A DNA stretch of 64,000 bases from Calothrix sp. PCC 7507 (GTDB taxonomy: Bacteria; Cyanobacteriota; Cyanobacteriia; Cyanobacteriales; Nostocaceae): positions 5,330,001 to 5,394,000 of the forward strand of contig NC_019682.1 of the NCBI RefSeq assembly GCF_000316575.1, read 5' to 3'. Within the stretch, counting starts at the first letter, position 1. The number at the start of each line of letters is the position of its first letter. This document shows positions 48,324-58,122 of the stretch, piece after piece. Under the pieces are notes generated by a model that ran no database searches, had not been told where the DNA came from, and saw only the letters and a program-made list of their open reading frames with translations. Made by a program: the position numbers and the translations under genes.

Positions 48324-49475
48324 ATGTTTAAGGTAGTAGTAGGTCACAGCAACGATCCAGATTCTCTGTCAGCAGTTAAGGAAGTTCTCCAACAATGCAG
48401 CGCCTCTTTAGGCGCAGACATCCCGCAAGCAGGGATACTTTTCGCAGCAATCGATTTTGAGCATTCCCTGGTCTTGCAACAAATTAATCAGGCTTTTCCC
48501 AGGATTGAGTTAATTGGTGGAACAACAGATGGTGAAATATCCTCGGTTCTAGAGTTTCAGCAAGACTCAATAACTTTAATGTTATTTTGCTCAGATGAAA
48601 TTAAAATTTATGCCGGACTCGGAAGTCAGGTTTCCGCTGATGCTACTGCTGCAACTAAACAAGCTGTAGAACAAGCAAAAGCCAATAGCACAGCAGTTCC
48701 TCAATTATGTTTAACTCATCCAGAAAGCCTGACAACGAGTGGTGTGTCAATTTTAGATGGCTTGAAGTTAGCATTAGGGGAAAATATACCAATATTCGGT
48801 GGTTTAGCAGCAGATCAATCAAGATATCAAAACACATATCAATTCTTTCAAACAGAAGTTGTCAGTGATTCTGTACCTATTCTGCTTTTTTACGGCAAAA
48901 TCTTGTTTTCCCACGGTGTAGCCAGTGGTTGGCATCCCATTGGTAAAGCAAGTAAAGTGACTAAGGTTGATAAAAACATAGTCTATGAAATAGATGGTAA
49001 GCGTGCTTTAGATTTCTATCATTATTATTTGGATTCCCTTTCTCCTTCAATGGAATATCCCCTAGCAGTGTTTACTCAAGATGGAGAAGGTTTTTATATG
49101 AGAGCGCCTATTGCTTATGATGAGAATATAGGTAGTATTACCTTTTTCGCAGATATTCCTGAGCAAGCAGTTATTCAAATTTCTGAAGCAGGTCAGGAAG
49201 ATATCCTAGCAGCTTCTCAAGCATCTTTTATGACTGCCTTAAATAATTATCCGGGTATAGAGCCAGCAGCAGTTTTATTTTTTTCATGTGTAGCTCGTCG
49301 GCAATTACTTGGTACAAAAACACGCCAAGAGTACCAAAACACTAAGCACTGTTTTCCTAATTCTTTAGCAGCTTGTGGATTTTATTCCTATGGCGAAATT
49401 GCTCCTTTATATCCAACAGGTGACACGCAATTTCACAATGAGACTTTCGTCACGCTAATTTTAGGAAGTCGGTAA
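48324..49475 (+). CDS. FIST-domain sensory protein
   Basis: The protein (383 residues from MFKVVVGHSND; an upstream Met at 48300 is less likely) shows FIST_N (about residues 15-210: QAGILFAAIDFEHSLVLQQI, LIGGTTDGEISS, IPIFGGLAAD) followed by FIST_C (about 215-370: YHYYLDSLSPSMEYPLAVF, AAVLFFSCVARRQLLG, FYSYGEIAPL). FIST domains are predicted to bind small ligands, perhaps amino acids, and often accompany histidine kinases. It sits between two kinases, 6 nt upstream of the second, so a sensor role for that soluble kinase is likely. Confidence 0.92.
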   Translation: MFKVVVGHSNDPDSLSAVKEVLQQCSASLGADIPQAGILFAAIDFEHSLVLQQINQAFPRIELIGGTTDGEISSVLEFQQDSITLMLFCSDEIKIYAGLGSQVSADATAATKQAVEQAKANSTAVPQLCLTHPESLTTSGVSILDGLKLALGENIPIFGGLAADQSRYQNTYQFFQTEVVSDSVPILLFYGKILFSHGVASGWHPIGKASKVTKVDKNIVYEIDGKRALDFYHYYLDSLSPSMEYPLAVFTQDGEGFYMRAPIAYDENIGSITFFADIPEQAVIQISEAGQEDILAASQASFMTALNNYPGIEPAAVLFFSCVARRQLLGTKTRQEYQNTKHCFPNSLAACGFYSYGEIAPLYPTGDTQFHNETFVTLILGSR

Positions 49476-49481
49476 AAGCTT

Positions 49482-50525
49482 ATGGAAATTTCAGATTGCG
49501 AAAAAGAAATTCAGGAACTGCAAAAGGCTAATAGAATTCTCAAAAAACAATTAGAACGTTCGGAAGCAGACCGTGTCAAATTAGAGGAAACAAATAAAAA
49601 AAAAGAATACTTACTAAAGAATGTTATTGATGAGTTAGAAGCATCACAGAGAAAGGTACAAGAAAGAAGTTCCGAACTAGAAACAACATTAATTAATTTA
49701 CAAACAACACAGGATAAAATGTCTGCGTTGGGAAGTCTCGTGGCAGATGTAGCTCACGAAATTAACAATCCGATTGGCTTCATTGCGGGTAATTTACTTC
49801 CGGCTCAAAAATATATTCATGACTTATTAAGTCTGATCGATACTTATCAAAAGTGCTATCCACAACCATATCCAGAAATTCAAGAAATTATGAATACAAT
49901 CGACTTAGAGTACGTGCGTGAGGATCTACCAAAACTCATTGGTTCAATGAAAGAAGGTACTAATCGCATTCACAATATTAGTAATAGCTTGCGAATTTTC
50001 TGTAGAGCAGATACAGAGAACAAAATTCTCTTTAACCTTAAAGAAGGCATTGAGAATACTCTCATGCTTTTGAAGCATCGTTTGAAAGCAAATCAATATC
50101 GCCCTGCTATTCAAGTACTTCAAGAATACGGTGAACTACCTCTAGTCAAATGTTTTCCCGGACAACTTAATCAAGTATTAATGAATTTATTAGCAAATGC
50201 CATTGATGCATTAGACGAGTCTAATGATGGGCGTAGTTTTCATGATATTAATGCAAATCCTAATTTTATTATGATTAAAACCGGATTAGATAAAGATAAA
50301 AATCACGCTGTGATTCATATTCAAGATAATGGAGTAGGAATGTCAGAGCATATACAAGAAAAAGTCTTTGATCATTTATTTACTACTAAAGCTGTAGGCA
50401 AAGGTACAGGGTTAGGGCTATCAATTGCTCATAAAATAATTGTAGAAAAACATGGGGGAACTCTGAAGGTCAATTCATTGCTAGGAAAGGGTACTGAATT
50501 TATAGTTAGTATTCCAATTTATTAG
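49482..50525 (+). CDS. Soluble coiled-coil histidine kinase without sensor domain
   Basis: The 347-residue protein opens with a long coiled coil (about residues 1-80; KEIQELQKANRILKKQLERS) and goes straight to HisKA ([18 protein letters not shown]) and HATPase_c (NLLANAIDAL, QDNGVGMSE, GTGLGLS). With no input domain of its own and a start 6 nt after the FIST gene, it probably takes its signal from the FIST protein. Confidence 0.92.
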   Translation: MEISDCEKEIQELQKANRILKKQLERSEADRVKLEETNKKKEYLLKNVIDELEASQRKVQERSSELETTLINLQTTQDKMSALGSLVADVAHEINNPIGFIAGNLLPAQKYIHDLLSLIDTYQKCYPQPYPEIQEIMNTIDLEYVREDLPKLIGSMKEGTNRIHNISNSLRIFCRADTENKILFNLKEGIENTLMLLKHRLKANQYRPAIQVLQEYGELPLVKCFPGQLNQVLMNLLANAIDALDESNDGRSFHDINANPNFIMIKTGLDKDKNHAVIHIQDNGVGMSEHIQEKVFDHLFTTKAVGKGTGLGLSIAHKIIVEKHGGTLKVNSLLGKGTEFIVSIPIY

Positions 50526-50561
50526 ATTACAAATATGCCTCATGGATTAAGGAGAAAGTAA

Positions 50562-52367
50562 ATGAAGAAGATAAAAAAATATGACTTGCGAAAAATGACT
50601 TTAAGAAATATGTCTGAATGTGGATTAGCTTTACGCCAATTGGGCAATAATGCTAATTCTATGGAGGATGTGAGTAATCATATAATTGAATATTTTTATA
50701 ATAATTTAGTTGACCAAAAATCCGGGGATGGATCTTGTGCATTAATTCGGTTTTTCAAGACTAATTCCTATGAAGAATTGGAACCAGCTTTACAAAAATA
50801 CGTTTGTAAAATCTTAGATAATGATGTAGTTACTAATAGTCTTAAGTGCTTAACTTTAATGGCGACTGCTGGGGAATTGCCAGAATGGAATTCGCGGTAT
50901 GAATCTGTGGGACATCAGGTAATTCCGCTGGGGAGTAAAGAAGCGATCGCCCAAATTCCTATGATATCTCAACTCCTATATCAACTAGGCTTAAATGCAG
51001 ATACTATAGTTAAACCAGATGCTCATTTATTAACTGATTTAGAGCAAAAGTTGTATAACGTTTTTTATGTCTCCAATGCTTTAGAAAGCCCTTATATTCC
51101 TGCCAAAGAATCATTCATAATTCCGTTTAATGTCAAATCTGTCTTAGGATTTGGTGGATTGCTACCTTCTGGAAATATGTTTGCTGTGATCATGTTTTTA
51201 AAAGTCGTGCTTCCTAAAATGACTGTCGATTTATTTCGTCCATTATCCTTAAGCGTCAAAACGGCAATTCTTCCCTTTGATGATGGCAAAATTTTTAGAG
51301 ATACTACCCAAGTAATTTATCATACAGAAGTCACTACAAATGAAAATCAAGATAAAACTATTCAGCGACTCAATTCCCAAATTGCTGTGTTAACTCAATT
51401 GTTGGATGTTTCAGAGCAATCTACTATCAATCAGTCAGATAAACTTGAACGAGCGATCGCCTATCTTGAAGAAACTTTAGAACGGCTGAAAAAAACACAA
51501 ATTCAACTAATTCAAAATGAAAAAATGTCTAGCTTGGGGCAGATGGTTGCGGGTATTGCTCATGAAATTAATAATCCCATAAACTTTATTTATGGCAATC
51601 TTATTTATACAGCAGAATATACTCAATATTTGCTAAATTTAATTCAGCTTTATCAAAAATATTTTCCCGATTCTCCATCTGAAATTCTGGAAATCATAGA
51701 ATCTATTGATCTCGATTTTATCACTTCAGACTTAACTAAAACTTTCAAATCTATGCAAGCTGGAACGCAGCGAATTCAAGATATTGTAATTGGACTACGA
51801 AACTTTTCTCGCCTGGATGAATCTGACCTCAAACAAGCAGATATTCATGAAGGCATAGATAGTACTTTAATGATTTTAGAACACCGCTTAAAAGCAACAG
51901 ATAAGTATCCAGAGATTCAGGTCATTAAAGAGTATGGTGAATTGCCTAAGATTATCTGTTATCCAGGCCAACTTAATCAAGTATTTATGAATATTCTGAC
52001 TAATGCAATTTATGCCTTGCAAGAGAGTTATCAATTCTCCGCTATGGATTGTGAATTAGCCAATTCTACCAAAAATTTAACATTCATGGCTGCTAATTAT
52101 CCCACTATTGGTATTAGCACCCAAGTAATTGACAAAAAATGGGTAGTAATAGCTATTTACGATAATGCTTCAGGGATGACAAAAGAAGTTAGTTCTAAAA
52201 TATTTGACCCATTTTTTACTACAAAACCAGTGGGTACAGGTACTGGGTTAGGATTAGCTATTAGTTATCAGATTGTGGTGAACAAACATCGCGGACAAAT
52301 AACATGTAACTCTGCACCAGGACAAGGAGCAGAATTTTTAATCAAGATTCCTATGAGAGTGGATTAA
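50562..52367 (+). CDS. Histidine kinase with unrecognised N-terminal sensor
   Basis: The N-terminal half (about residues 1-250) is a soluble domain I do not recognise with certainty; alternating strands and helices (GSCALIRFFKTNSYEELEPA, FIIPFNVKSVLGFGGLLPSG) suggest a divergent GAF-like fold. A coiled coil follows, then HisKA ([18 protein letters not shown]) and HATPase_c. The G1 box is D-N-A-S-G-M instead of D-N-G-x-G-M, and the N-box has N-A-I-Y-A-L, so nucleotide handling may be altered. It is the last gene of the five-gene signalling run, followed by a strong hairpin. Confidence 0.88.
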   Translation: MKKIKKYDLRKMTLRNMSECGLALRQLGNNANSMEDVSNHIIEYFYNNLVDQKSGDGSCALIRFFKTNSYEELEPALQKYVCKILDNDVVTNSLKCLTLMATAGELPEWNSRYESVGHQVIPLGSKEAIAQIPMISQLLYQLGLNADTIVKPDAHLLTDLEQKLYNVFYVSNALESPYIPAKESFIIPFNVKSVLGFGGLLPSGNMFAVIMFLKVVLPKMTVDLFRPLSLSVKTAILPFDDGKIFRDTTQVIYHTEVTTNENQDKTIQRLNSQIAVLTQLLDVSEQSTINQSDKLERAIAYLEETLERLKKTQIQLIQNEKMSSLGQMVAGIAHEINNPINFIYGNLIYTAEYTQYLLNLIQLYQKYFPDSPSEILEIIESIDLDFITSDLTKTFKSMQAGTQRIQDIVIGLRNFSRLDESDLKQADIHEGIDSTLMILEHRLKATDKYPEIQVIKEYGELPKIICYPGQLNQVFMNILTNAIYALQESYQFSAMDCELANSTKNLTFMAANYPTIGISTQVIDKKWVVIAIYDNASGMTKEVSSKIFDPFFTTKPVGTGTGLGLAISYQIVVNKHRGQITCNSAPGQGAEFLIKIPMRVD

Positions 52368-52370
52368 TAA

Positions 52371-52399
52371 TTAAGGGGTACAGCAAATGTACCCCTTAA
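52371..52399. terminator. Bidirectional terminator between kinase cluster and ndhB
   Basis: Perfect 11-bp arms ttaaggggtac and gtaccccttaa surround a 7-base loop, located between the convergent stops of the histidine kinase and ndhB. Confidence 0.8.
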
Positions 52400-52424
52400 C
52401 AGTTAACAGTTAACTATTATCAAT

Positions 52425-53984
52425 TTACTGATTTAACTGCTCAGTAATCACAGCACTTACCTGAGTACTCACAACCTTAGTTGATTGTAAAATTGGAGTA
52501 TTGGCAACTGAATGATTTACTAAGGTAAACAGTGGATTGGACAAAATTCCCGCTATGGATGTGGCAATTAAAGTCACAATCAAACCCACTTGTAAAGGTC
52601 TGAAACCCGGTAAATTCCAACTTATTTCGGGATAATCCCTAACTACATCGGACATTTCTTGGGGTTCTTTAACTACCATCATCTTGACTACACGAATGTA
52701 GTAGTATATCGAGACGACGCTAGTAACTAAGCCCAATAAAACTAACCAGTAAAGACCTGCCTGCCAACCAGCCCAGAATAAGTAAATTTTGCCAAAAAAG
52801 CCAGCTAGTGGCGGAATACCACCTAAAGACAGCAAAGAGATACTTAAGCCTAAAGTTAGGAGTGGGTCTTTTTGATACAAACCGGAATATTCAGCGATCT
52901 GGTCTGTTCCTGTCCGCAGAGAGAAGAGGATAATGCAGGTGAAGCCGCACAGGTTCATGAATAGATAGACCAGCAGGTAAAATATCATACTGGAATATCC
53001 TGAATCTGTACCCGCAATCAAACCAATCATCACAAACCCAGCTTGGGCGATGGATGAATAGGCTAGCATCCGCTTCATGCTAGTTTGAGCGAGGGCGACT
53101 ACGTTACCCAGGATCATACTCAGCACAGCGAGGGCGGTGAAGACAAATCGCCACTCGTCAGCAACGAGGGGGAAGACTACTGTTAGGAGGCGGATGGCTA
53201 GAGCAAATCCAGCTGCTTTAGAACCGACAGATAGAAAAGCGATCACTGGAGTGGGAGCGCCTTCATAAACGTCTGGTGTCCATTGATGGAAGGGAGCCGC
53301 GGAGATTTTGAAGCCAATACCTGCAATTACAAAGACGAGGGCAATTACTAAAGCTAGAGATTGACCAACATTGGCTGTGGCGATACCGTTAGCGATCGCA
53401 CTCAGTTCGGTTTGTCCACCTGATAAACCATACAACAGCGATACGCCATACAAAAATACTGCAGTACTAGAAGCGCCAATCAACAAGTATTTGAGCGCCG
53501 CTTCATTAGAGCGGGGGTCACGCTTGGTATAACCTGTGAGCAAATAAGAGGAAATACTCAGGGTTTCTAGGGAGATGAAAATCATCACCAACTCACTAGC
53601 CCCGGATAAAAACATCCCTCCTAGGGTAGCAGTTAGTAAAATAGCGATGAATTCAGCTAAGGCAGTGCCACTCTGCTCAATGTAGCGAATGGACATCAGT
53701 ATAGTCACAGCAGCGGACAGAGCGATGATACCGCGAAAGACGATACTGAGGTCATCACTATTAAACTCACCGCTAAAAGAAATGGGATTGGTGTTATCCC
53801 ATTGAAAATAAAGGGCGACAATTGAAGACAGCAAACCTGCGATCGCCAGATATCCAATCCAGCGTGAGGATGTACGCCCCAAAATCAAATCCACAATCAA
53901 AACCCCCAGGAGGGTGAGAATCACAATCCCCTCTGGCAAAATTGTTCCAGCATTTAACTGGGATGCAAGATTAGCAAAATCCAT
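52425..53984 (-). CDS. ndhB: NAD(P)H-quinone oxidoreductase subunit 2
   Basis: NdhB is a proton-pumping membrane subunit of the NDH-1 complex, used in respiration, cyclic electron flow and CO2 uptake. The 519-residue protein has about 14 hydrophobic segments. Conserved parts are [57 protein letters not shown] and [16 protein letters not shown]. It is a single gene, convergent with the kinase cluster. Confidence 0.97.
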   Translation of the reverse strand: MDFANLASQLNAGTILPEGIVILTLLGVLIVDLILGRTSSRWIGYLAIAGLLSSIVALYFQWDNTNPISFSGEFNSDDLSIVFRGIIALSAAVTILMSIRYIEQSGTALAEFIAILLTATLGGMFLSGASELVMIFISLETLSISSYLLTGYTKRDPRSNEAALKYLLIGASSTAVFLYGVSLLYGLSGGQTELSAIANGIATANVGQSLALVIALVFVIAGIGFKISAAPFHQWTPDVYEGAPTPVIAFLSVGSKAAGFALAIRLLTVVFPLVADEWRFVFTALAVLSMILGNVVALAQTSMKRMLAYSSIAQAGFVMIGLIAGTDSGYSSMIFYLLVYLFMNLCGFTCIILFSLRTGTDQIAEYSGLYQKDPLLTLGLSISLLSLGGIPPLAGFFGKIYLFWAGWQAGLYWLVLLGLVTSVVSIYYYIRVVKMMVVKEPQEMSDVVRDYPEISWNLPGFRPLQVGLIVTLIATSIAGILSNPLFTLVNHSVANTPILQSTKVVSTQVSAVITEQLNQ

Positions 53985-54092
53985 GAGATATATAGGTTTT
54001 GGCGATTAGACATCAAGGCTAACTCTGTTTATTCTATCTACTGTTATGAACTAAAGTTGCATAAACCTTTCCTGCTGATAGCATAGACTCGC

Positions 54093-54148
54093 TTGGGGAT
54101 TGGGGATTGGGGATTGGGCATTGGGGATTGGGGATTGGGGACTGGGGT
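54093..54148. repeat. ttggggattgggga-type tandem repeat
   Basis: About eight copies of the heptamer ggggatt or variants (ggggact, gggcatt) lie in the gap between ndhB and topA (53985-54481). The same motif appears at 32.49-32.53 kb, 43.91-43.95 kb and, in frame, inside gcvP. The rest of this gap shows a possible long topA leader, including acttcggg at 54216 and cccgaagt at 54333, but no gene. Confidence 0.75.
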
Positions 54149-54481
54149 TATCTATCATATATTCTCTTCCTGCTCCCTGCTCCCGCCTCCCGAAAAAAAC
54201 AGTACGCTCTATTACACTTCGGGGGTATTTTGAAAACTGTAGTCGCCAATTTACCCTAGATAAGTTAAAGATTGAAATAGCTGGAAATTCACACCCGGCA
54301 TTTTCCTGCCCTATTATCTGGAAAGGACTACGCCCGAAGTTAAGCGGATTTTCACCCTAACGGTCAGTTTGTGTGAGGATGAAATCACATCTCTAAGCGT
54401 GACGTTTTACCTTGACATCTCGCCGAAATCGTCTCAACTTGACTGTTTAGCTTTGCAGCTATTCTTTTTTAAAAAATTTCC

Positions 54482-57151
54482 ATGTCAACTCTCGTCATCG
54501 TCGAATCTCCAACCAAAGCTCGTACCATTCGCAACTACCTACCATCAGGCTATCGGGTGGAAGCGTCTATGGGTCATGTGCGTGACCTTCCCCAGTCGGC
54601 TAGCGAAATTCCCGTCGCTATCAAAGGGGAAAAATGGGCGCAGTTGGGGGTAAATGTGGACGCCGACTTTGAACCGGTGTATGTTGTCCCAAAAGACAAA
54701 AAGAAAGTTGTCACCCAGCTGAAAGAAGCCCTCAAAGACGCCGATGAACTGATCCTAGCAACTGACGAAGACCGTGAAGGTGAAAGTATCAGTTGGCATT
54801 TATACCAGTTGCTGAAGCCCAAAGTCCCTACCAAGCGCATGGTGTTTCACGAAATTACTCAGGACGCCATCAAAAAAGCTTTGAAAAACTGCCGCACTAT
54901 TGATGAGCAGTTAGTTCGCGCCCAAGAAACACGACGGATTTTGGATCGACTGGTAGGCTATACCTTGTCTCCCCTGCTATGGAAAAAAATCGCCTGGGGG
55001 TTATCCGCTGGGCGGGTACAATCTGTAGCAGTGAGGCTTCTAGTCATCAAGGAACGCCAACGCCGCGCCTTTCATGAAGGTACATATTGGGATTTGAAAG
55101 CTAGCTTGATCGCCCCTGCCTCAGGGAAGACCAAGGGACAAGAATTTACCTCCCTGCTAGTCAACCTAGGCGGCACTAAAATCGCGACTGGCAGTGATTT
55201 CGACCCGGCAACGGGACAAATTACCGCAGGTCGGAAGGTGGTATTGCTGACGGAAGAAGAAGCACAAGCTCTCAAAGAACGCCTGACTGATAAAACCTGG
55301 AGTGTCACAGACATTGAGGAACGTCCAGTGACGCGCAAACCCGCGCCACCGTTCACCACCTCGACGCTGCAACAGGAATCTAACCGGAAACTGCGCCTCT
55401 CCGCTAGGGATACCATGCGGATTGCCCAGAATTTGTATGAGCAAGGGTACATTACCTACATGCGTACAGATTCCGTGCATTTGTCCGATCAGGCGATCGC
55501 TGCAGCTCGTAGCTGTGTAGAACAACTCTACGGCCAACAATACCTCAGCCCCCAACCTCGGCAATACACCACCAAATCCAAAGGCGCACAGGAAGCACAC
55601 GAAGCCATTCGTCCGGCAGGAAGTACCTTCCGCACGCCCCAGGAAACAGGCTTAGGTGGTCGAGAACTGGCTGTTTATGACCTGATTTGGAAGCGTACCG
55701 TCGCCTCCCAAATGGCTGACTCCCGCCAAACCCAAGTTACCGTGCAGTTGCAAGTTGAAGATGCTGGCTTCCGTTCTTCTGGTAAGCGGATTGACTTCCC
55801 CGGATATCTCCGCGCCTACGTTGAAGGGTCAGACGATCCCGAAGCAGCATTAGAAGACCAGGAAGTAATTTTGCCTAACCTGAAGGTAGGAGATCATCCC
55901 GATTGTCAGGAACTAGAAGCCGTGGGACACGAAACCCAACCACCAGCTAGATATACCGAAGCGACTCTGGTGAAAACCCTAGAAAGTGAAGGTATTGGCC
56001 GTCCTAGTACCTACGCCAGCATTATTGGCACAATCATCGATAAGGGTTACACCCAGTTAACAAATAATGCTTTGATTCCCACCTTTACGGCTTTCGCCGT
56101 CACTGACTTGCTAGAAAAGCATTTCCCCGATATTGTCGATCCCAAATTCACCTCCAAAATGGAGCAAACCCTCGATGATATTGCCGATGGTGAAGCTAAG
56201 TGGCTGCCCTACTTGCGGCAATTTTATTTGGGAGACAAGGGTCTAGAAACCTTGGTGAGGGAACGAGAAAGTCAAATTGACGCCACCTTAGCTAGGACGG
56301 TGGAACTGGAAAACTTAGATGCTAAAGTCCGCATTGGTAAATATGGCCCTTACATCGAAGTTAAAAATGGTGAAGGTGTAGTCACTGCCTCAATTCCCAA
56401 AGACCTGACTCCAGCAGACCTCGACCCCAAACAGGTAGAAATCCTGCTGCGGCAAAAAACCACAGGGCCAGACCAACTCGGTCGCCATCCCGAAACTGGT
56501 GAACCAGTTTATGTGAAAATTGGTGCTTACGGCCCATATGTCCAGTTGGGTGACAAGTCTGAAGAAAACCCCAAACCCAAACAAGCCTCCTTACCCAAAG
56601 GTGTCACCCCAGAAAACGTCACCTTTGACGTGGCTGTTGGTCTATTGGCACTACCTCGGACATTAGGTGTCCATCCGGCGACTGGTGGTAAAATTCAAGC
56701 CAGTTTAGGGCGTTTTGGCCCTTACGTCGTCCACGACCAAGGTAAGGAAGGAAAAGACTATCGCTCTCTAAAAGCTGCTGATAATGTCTTGACAGTTTCT
56801 TTAGGACGTGCATTAGAGTTATTGTCTGAGCCAAAAAAGGGACGCAGCTCCACAAATAGCAAATCTAAGGCAGCTGTACGTGAATTGGGCGCACATCCGG
56901 AAGATGGTACGCCAGTGAATATCTACGATGGACCCTACGGGCCTTACATTAAGCACAGCAAAACTAATGTCAGTCTTCCAGAAGGTGAATCTGTAGAAGA
57001 TATAACTTTAGCTACGGCGCTGAAATTGTTGGCAACCAAAGCAACGTCAGCTAAATCTACTCGCAAAACAACTAAGTCAACAACTTCTAAAACGAAGTCA
57101 ACTTCTAAAACGAAGTCAACTGCTGCTAAAAAAAATGACGCAGCAGGATAG
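54482..57151 (+). CDS. topA: DNA topoisomerase I
   Basis: TopA relaxes negative supercoils. The 889-residue protein has the TOPRIM domain ([24 protein letters not shown]), the catalytic tyrosine Tyr326 in YMRTDS, and the type IA core. At the C-terminus three topoisomerase repeats are visible ([60 protein letters not shown]), and then a Lys/Ser/Thr tail likely to bind DNA non-specifically. Zinc-finger cysteines of the E. coli type are absent, as usual in cyanobacteria. Confidence 0.97.
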   Translation: MSTLVIVESPTKARTIRNYLPSGYRVEASMGHVRDLPQSASEIPVAIKGEKWAQLGVNVDADFEPVYVVPKDKKKVVTQLKEALKDADELILATDEDREGESISWHLYQLLKPKVPTKRMVFHEITQDAIKKALKNCRTIDEQLVRAQETRRILDRLVGYTLSPLLWKKIAWGLSAGRVQSVAVRLLVIKERQRRAFHEGTYWDLKASLIAPASGKTKGQEFTSLLVNLGGTKIATGSDFDPATGQITAGRKVVLLTEEEAQALKERLTDKTWSVTDIEERPVTRKPAPPFTTSTLQQESNRKLRLSARDTMRIAQNLYEQGYITYMRTDSVHLSDQAIAAARSCVEQLYGQQYLSPQPRQYTTKSKGAQEAHEAIRPAGSTFRTPQETGLGGRELAVYDLIWKRTVASQMADSRQTQVTVQLQVEDAGFRSSGKRIDFPGYLRAYVEGSDDPEAALEDQEVILPNLKVGDHPDCQELEAVGHETQPPARYTEATLVKTLESEGIGRPSTYASIIGTIIDKGYTQLTNNALIPTFTAFAVTDLLEKHFPDIVDPKFTSKMEQTLDDIADGEAKWLPYLRQFYLGDKGLETLVRERESQIDATLARTVELENLDAKVRIGKYGPYIEVKNGEGVVTASIPKDLTPADLDPKQVEILLRQKTTGPDQLGRHPETGEPVYVKIGAYGPYVQLGDKSEENPKPKQASLPKGVTPENVTFDVAVGLLALPRTLGVHPATGGKIQASLGRFGPYVVHDQGKEGKDYRSLKAADNVLTVSLGRALELLSEPKKGRSSTNSKSKAAVRELGAHPEDGTPVNIYDGPYGPYIKHSKTNVSLPEGESVEDITLATALKLLATKATSAKSTRKTTKSTTSKTKSTSKTKSTAAKKNDAAG

Positions 57152-57436
57152 TCAAATCGGGAAGGGAGCAGGGAGTAGGGGGCAGGGAGCAGAAAGATTC
57201 TCCTTTGCACCCTGCCCCCTTCCCCTCTGCCTCTTCTTCATTCCCTAGTCCCTGTTGGTTAAGGATGTGATACTCTAAGAAGTAAGGCAAATCACAATAA
57301 AAAGTTTTAAAAGTGGTTTGTGCCTACAAAGCGGCAGCGTGTGCCACCCCCACGAGAAGCCAAAAGTGCAAAAGTACGCCAGTTTCTGCGTAGCTGTTAA
57401 TCAAAATTGAGGTAATATCTCAGGAGCGGTCAGTTC

Positions 57437-57577
57437 ATGGACTATATAGAAAAGGTACTGGAAAAGCTTAAAGAATTGGCACGCAAGCTGATCGAAGCTT
57501 TGCTCGGTCCAGAAGTTGAGCCGGAACCGGAACTGATTCCGATTCCTGTAAATGACCGATCGCGTCGTCGCCAGTAG
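57437..57577 (+). CDS. Small conserved protein upstream of aroQ
   Basis: A 46-residue frame, MDYIEKVLEKLKELARKLIE then ALLGPEVEPEPELIPIPVND, ends in R-S-R-R-R-Q. A Shine-Dalgarno aggag lies 11 nt before the ATG. It forms an amphipathic helix followed by a Pro/Glu-rich segment and a basic tail; function is unknown. The stop is 6 nt before the aroQ start, so it is probably co-transcribed. A further 26-codon GTG frame at 57320-57400 is possible but weak. The rest of 57152-57436 is a gggagcagggag-type tract. Confidence 0.65.
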   Translation: MDYIEKVLEKLKELARKLIEALLGPEVEPEPELIPIPVNDRSRRRQ

Positions 57578-57583
57578 CCCAAA

Positions 57584-58045
57584 GTGCAAGAATTGACGTT
57601 TTCACCTTTAAGTATTTTGGTGTTGCATGGGCCAAACCTGAATCTGCTAGGACAGCGAGAACCAGGAATTTATGGTTCGCTAACTTTGATTGAGATTAAC
57701 CGCCTATTAGAAGCAGAAGGGCTAAAGTTACAGGCGAAAGTTCTACCTGTGCAATCGAATCATGAAGGGATTTTGGTTGATACTATTCATGAAGCATTAG
57801 GCAAATATCAAGGCATTTTGATTAATGCTGGGGCTTACACCCACACCAGTGTGGCACTACGAGATGCGATCGCCGCCGTTAATCTACCTACAGTCGAAGT
57901 CCACCTGAGTAATATCTACCGCAGAGAAGACTTTCGCCATCATTCCTATATAGCCCCTGTAGCTGTTGGACAAATCAGCGGTTTTGGTGTCCAAAGTTAT
58001 TTGTTGGGCTTACAAGCGTTGGTGCATCATTTAAGATCAGGATGA
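57584..58045 (+). CDS. aroQ: Type II 3-dehydroquinate dehydratase
   Basis: AroQ catalyses the third step of the shikimate pathway. The 153-residue protein has [19 protein letters not shown] with the catalytic Tyr30, QSNHEG, the [16 protein letters not shown] segment and [16 protein letters not shown] with the catalytic His. The start is GTG, 6 nt after the small upstream gene. Confidence 0.96.
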   Translation: MQELTFSPLSILVLHGPNLNLLGQREPGIYGSLTLIEINRLLEAEGLKLQAKVLPVQSNHEGILVDTIHEALGKYQGILINAGAYTHTSVALRDAIAAVNLPTVEVHLSNIYRREDFRHHSYIAPVAVGQISGFGVQSYLLGLQALVHHLRSG

Positions 58046-58082
58046 ATAATTAATCAATTTGAGATTTTGGCTAAAATATCAA

Positions 58083-58117
58083 ATCCAAAATCCAAAATCC
58101 AAAATCCAAAATCCAAA
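58083..58117. repeat. Five tandem heptamers (atccaaa), STRR type
   Basis: Five exact copies of atccaaa end 5 nt before the next ATG. Short tandemly repeated repetitive sequences of 7 bp are known from heterocystous cyanobacteria. They occupy the place where a ribosome-binding site would lie. Confidence 0.9.
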
Positions 58118-58122
58118 ATTGT

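Noticed and set aside
55072-55600. Two overlapping minus-strand frames (126 and 144 codons) inside topA
   Set aside because: Both are antisense to the topA core, have unlike-protein composition and no start signals.
57320-57400. 26-codon GTG frame (basic, V-P-T-K-R-Q-R start)
   Set aside because: Too short and without a ribosome-binding site, although just upstream of a credible small gene.
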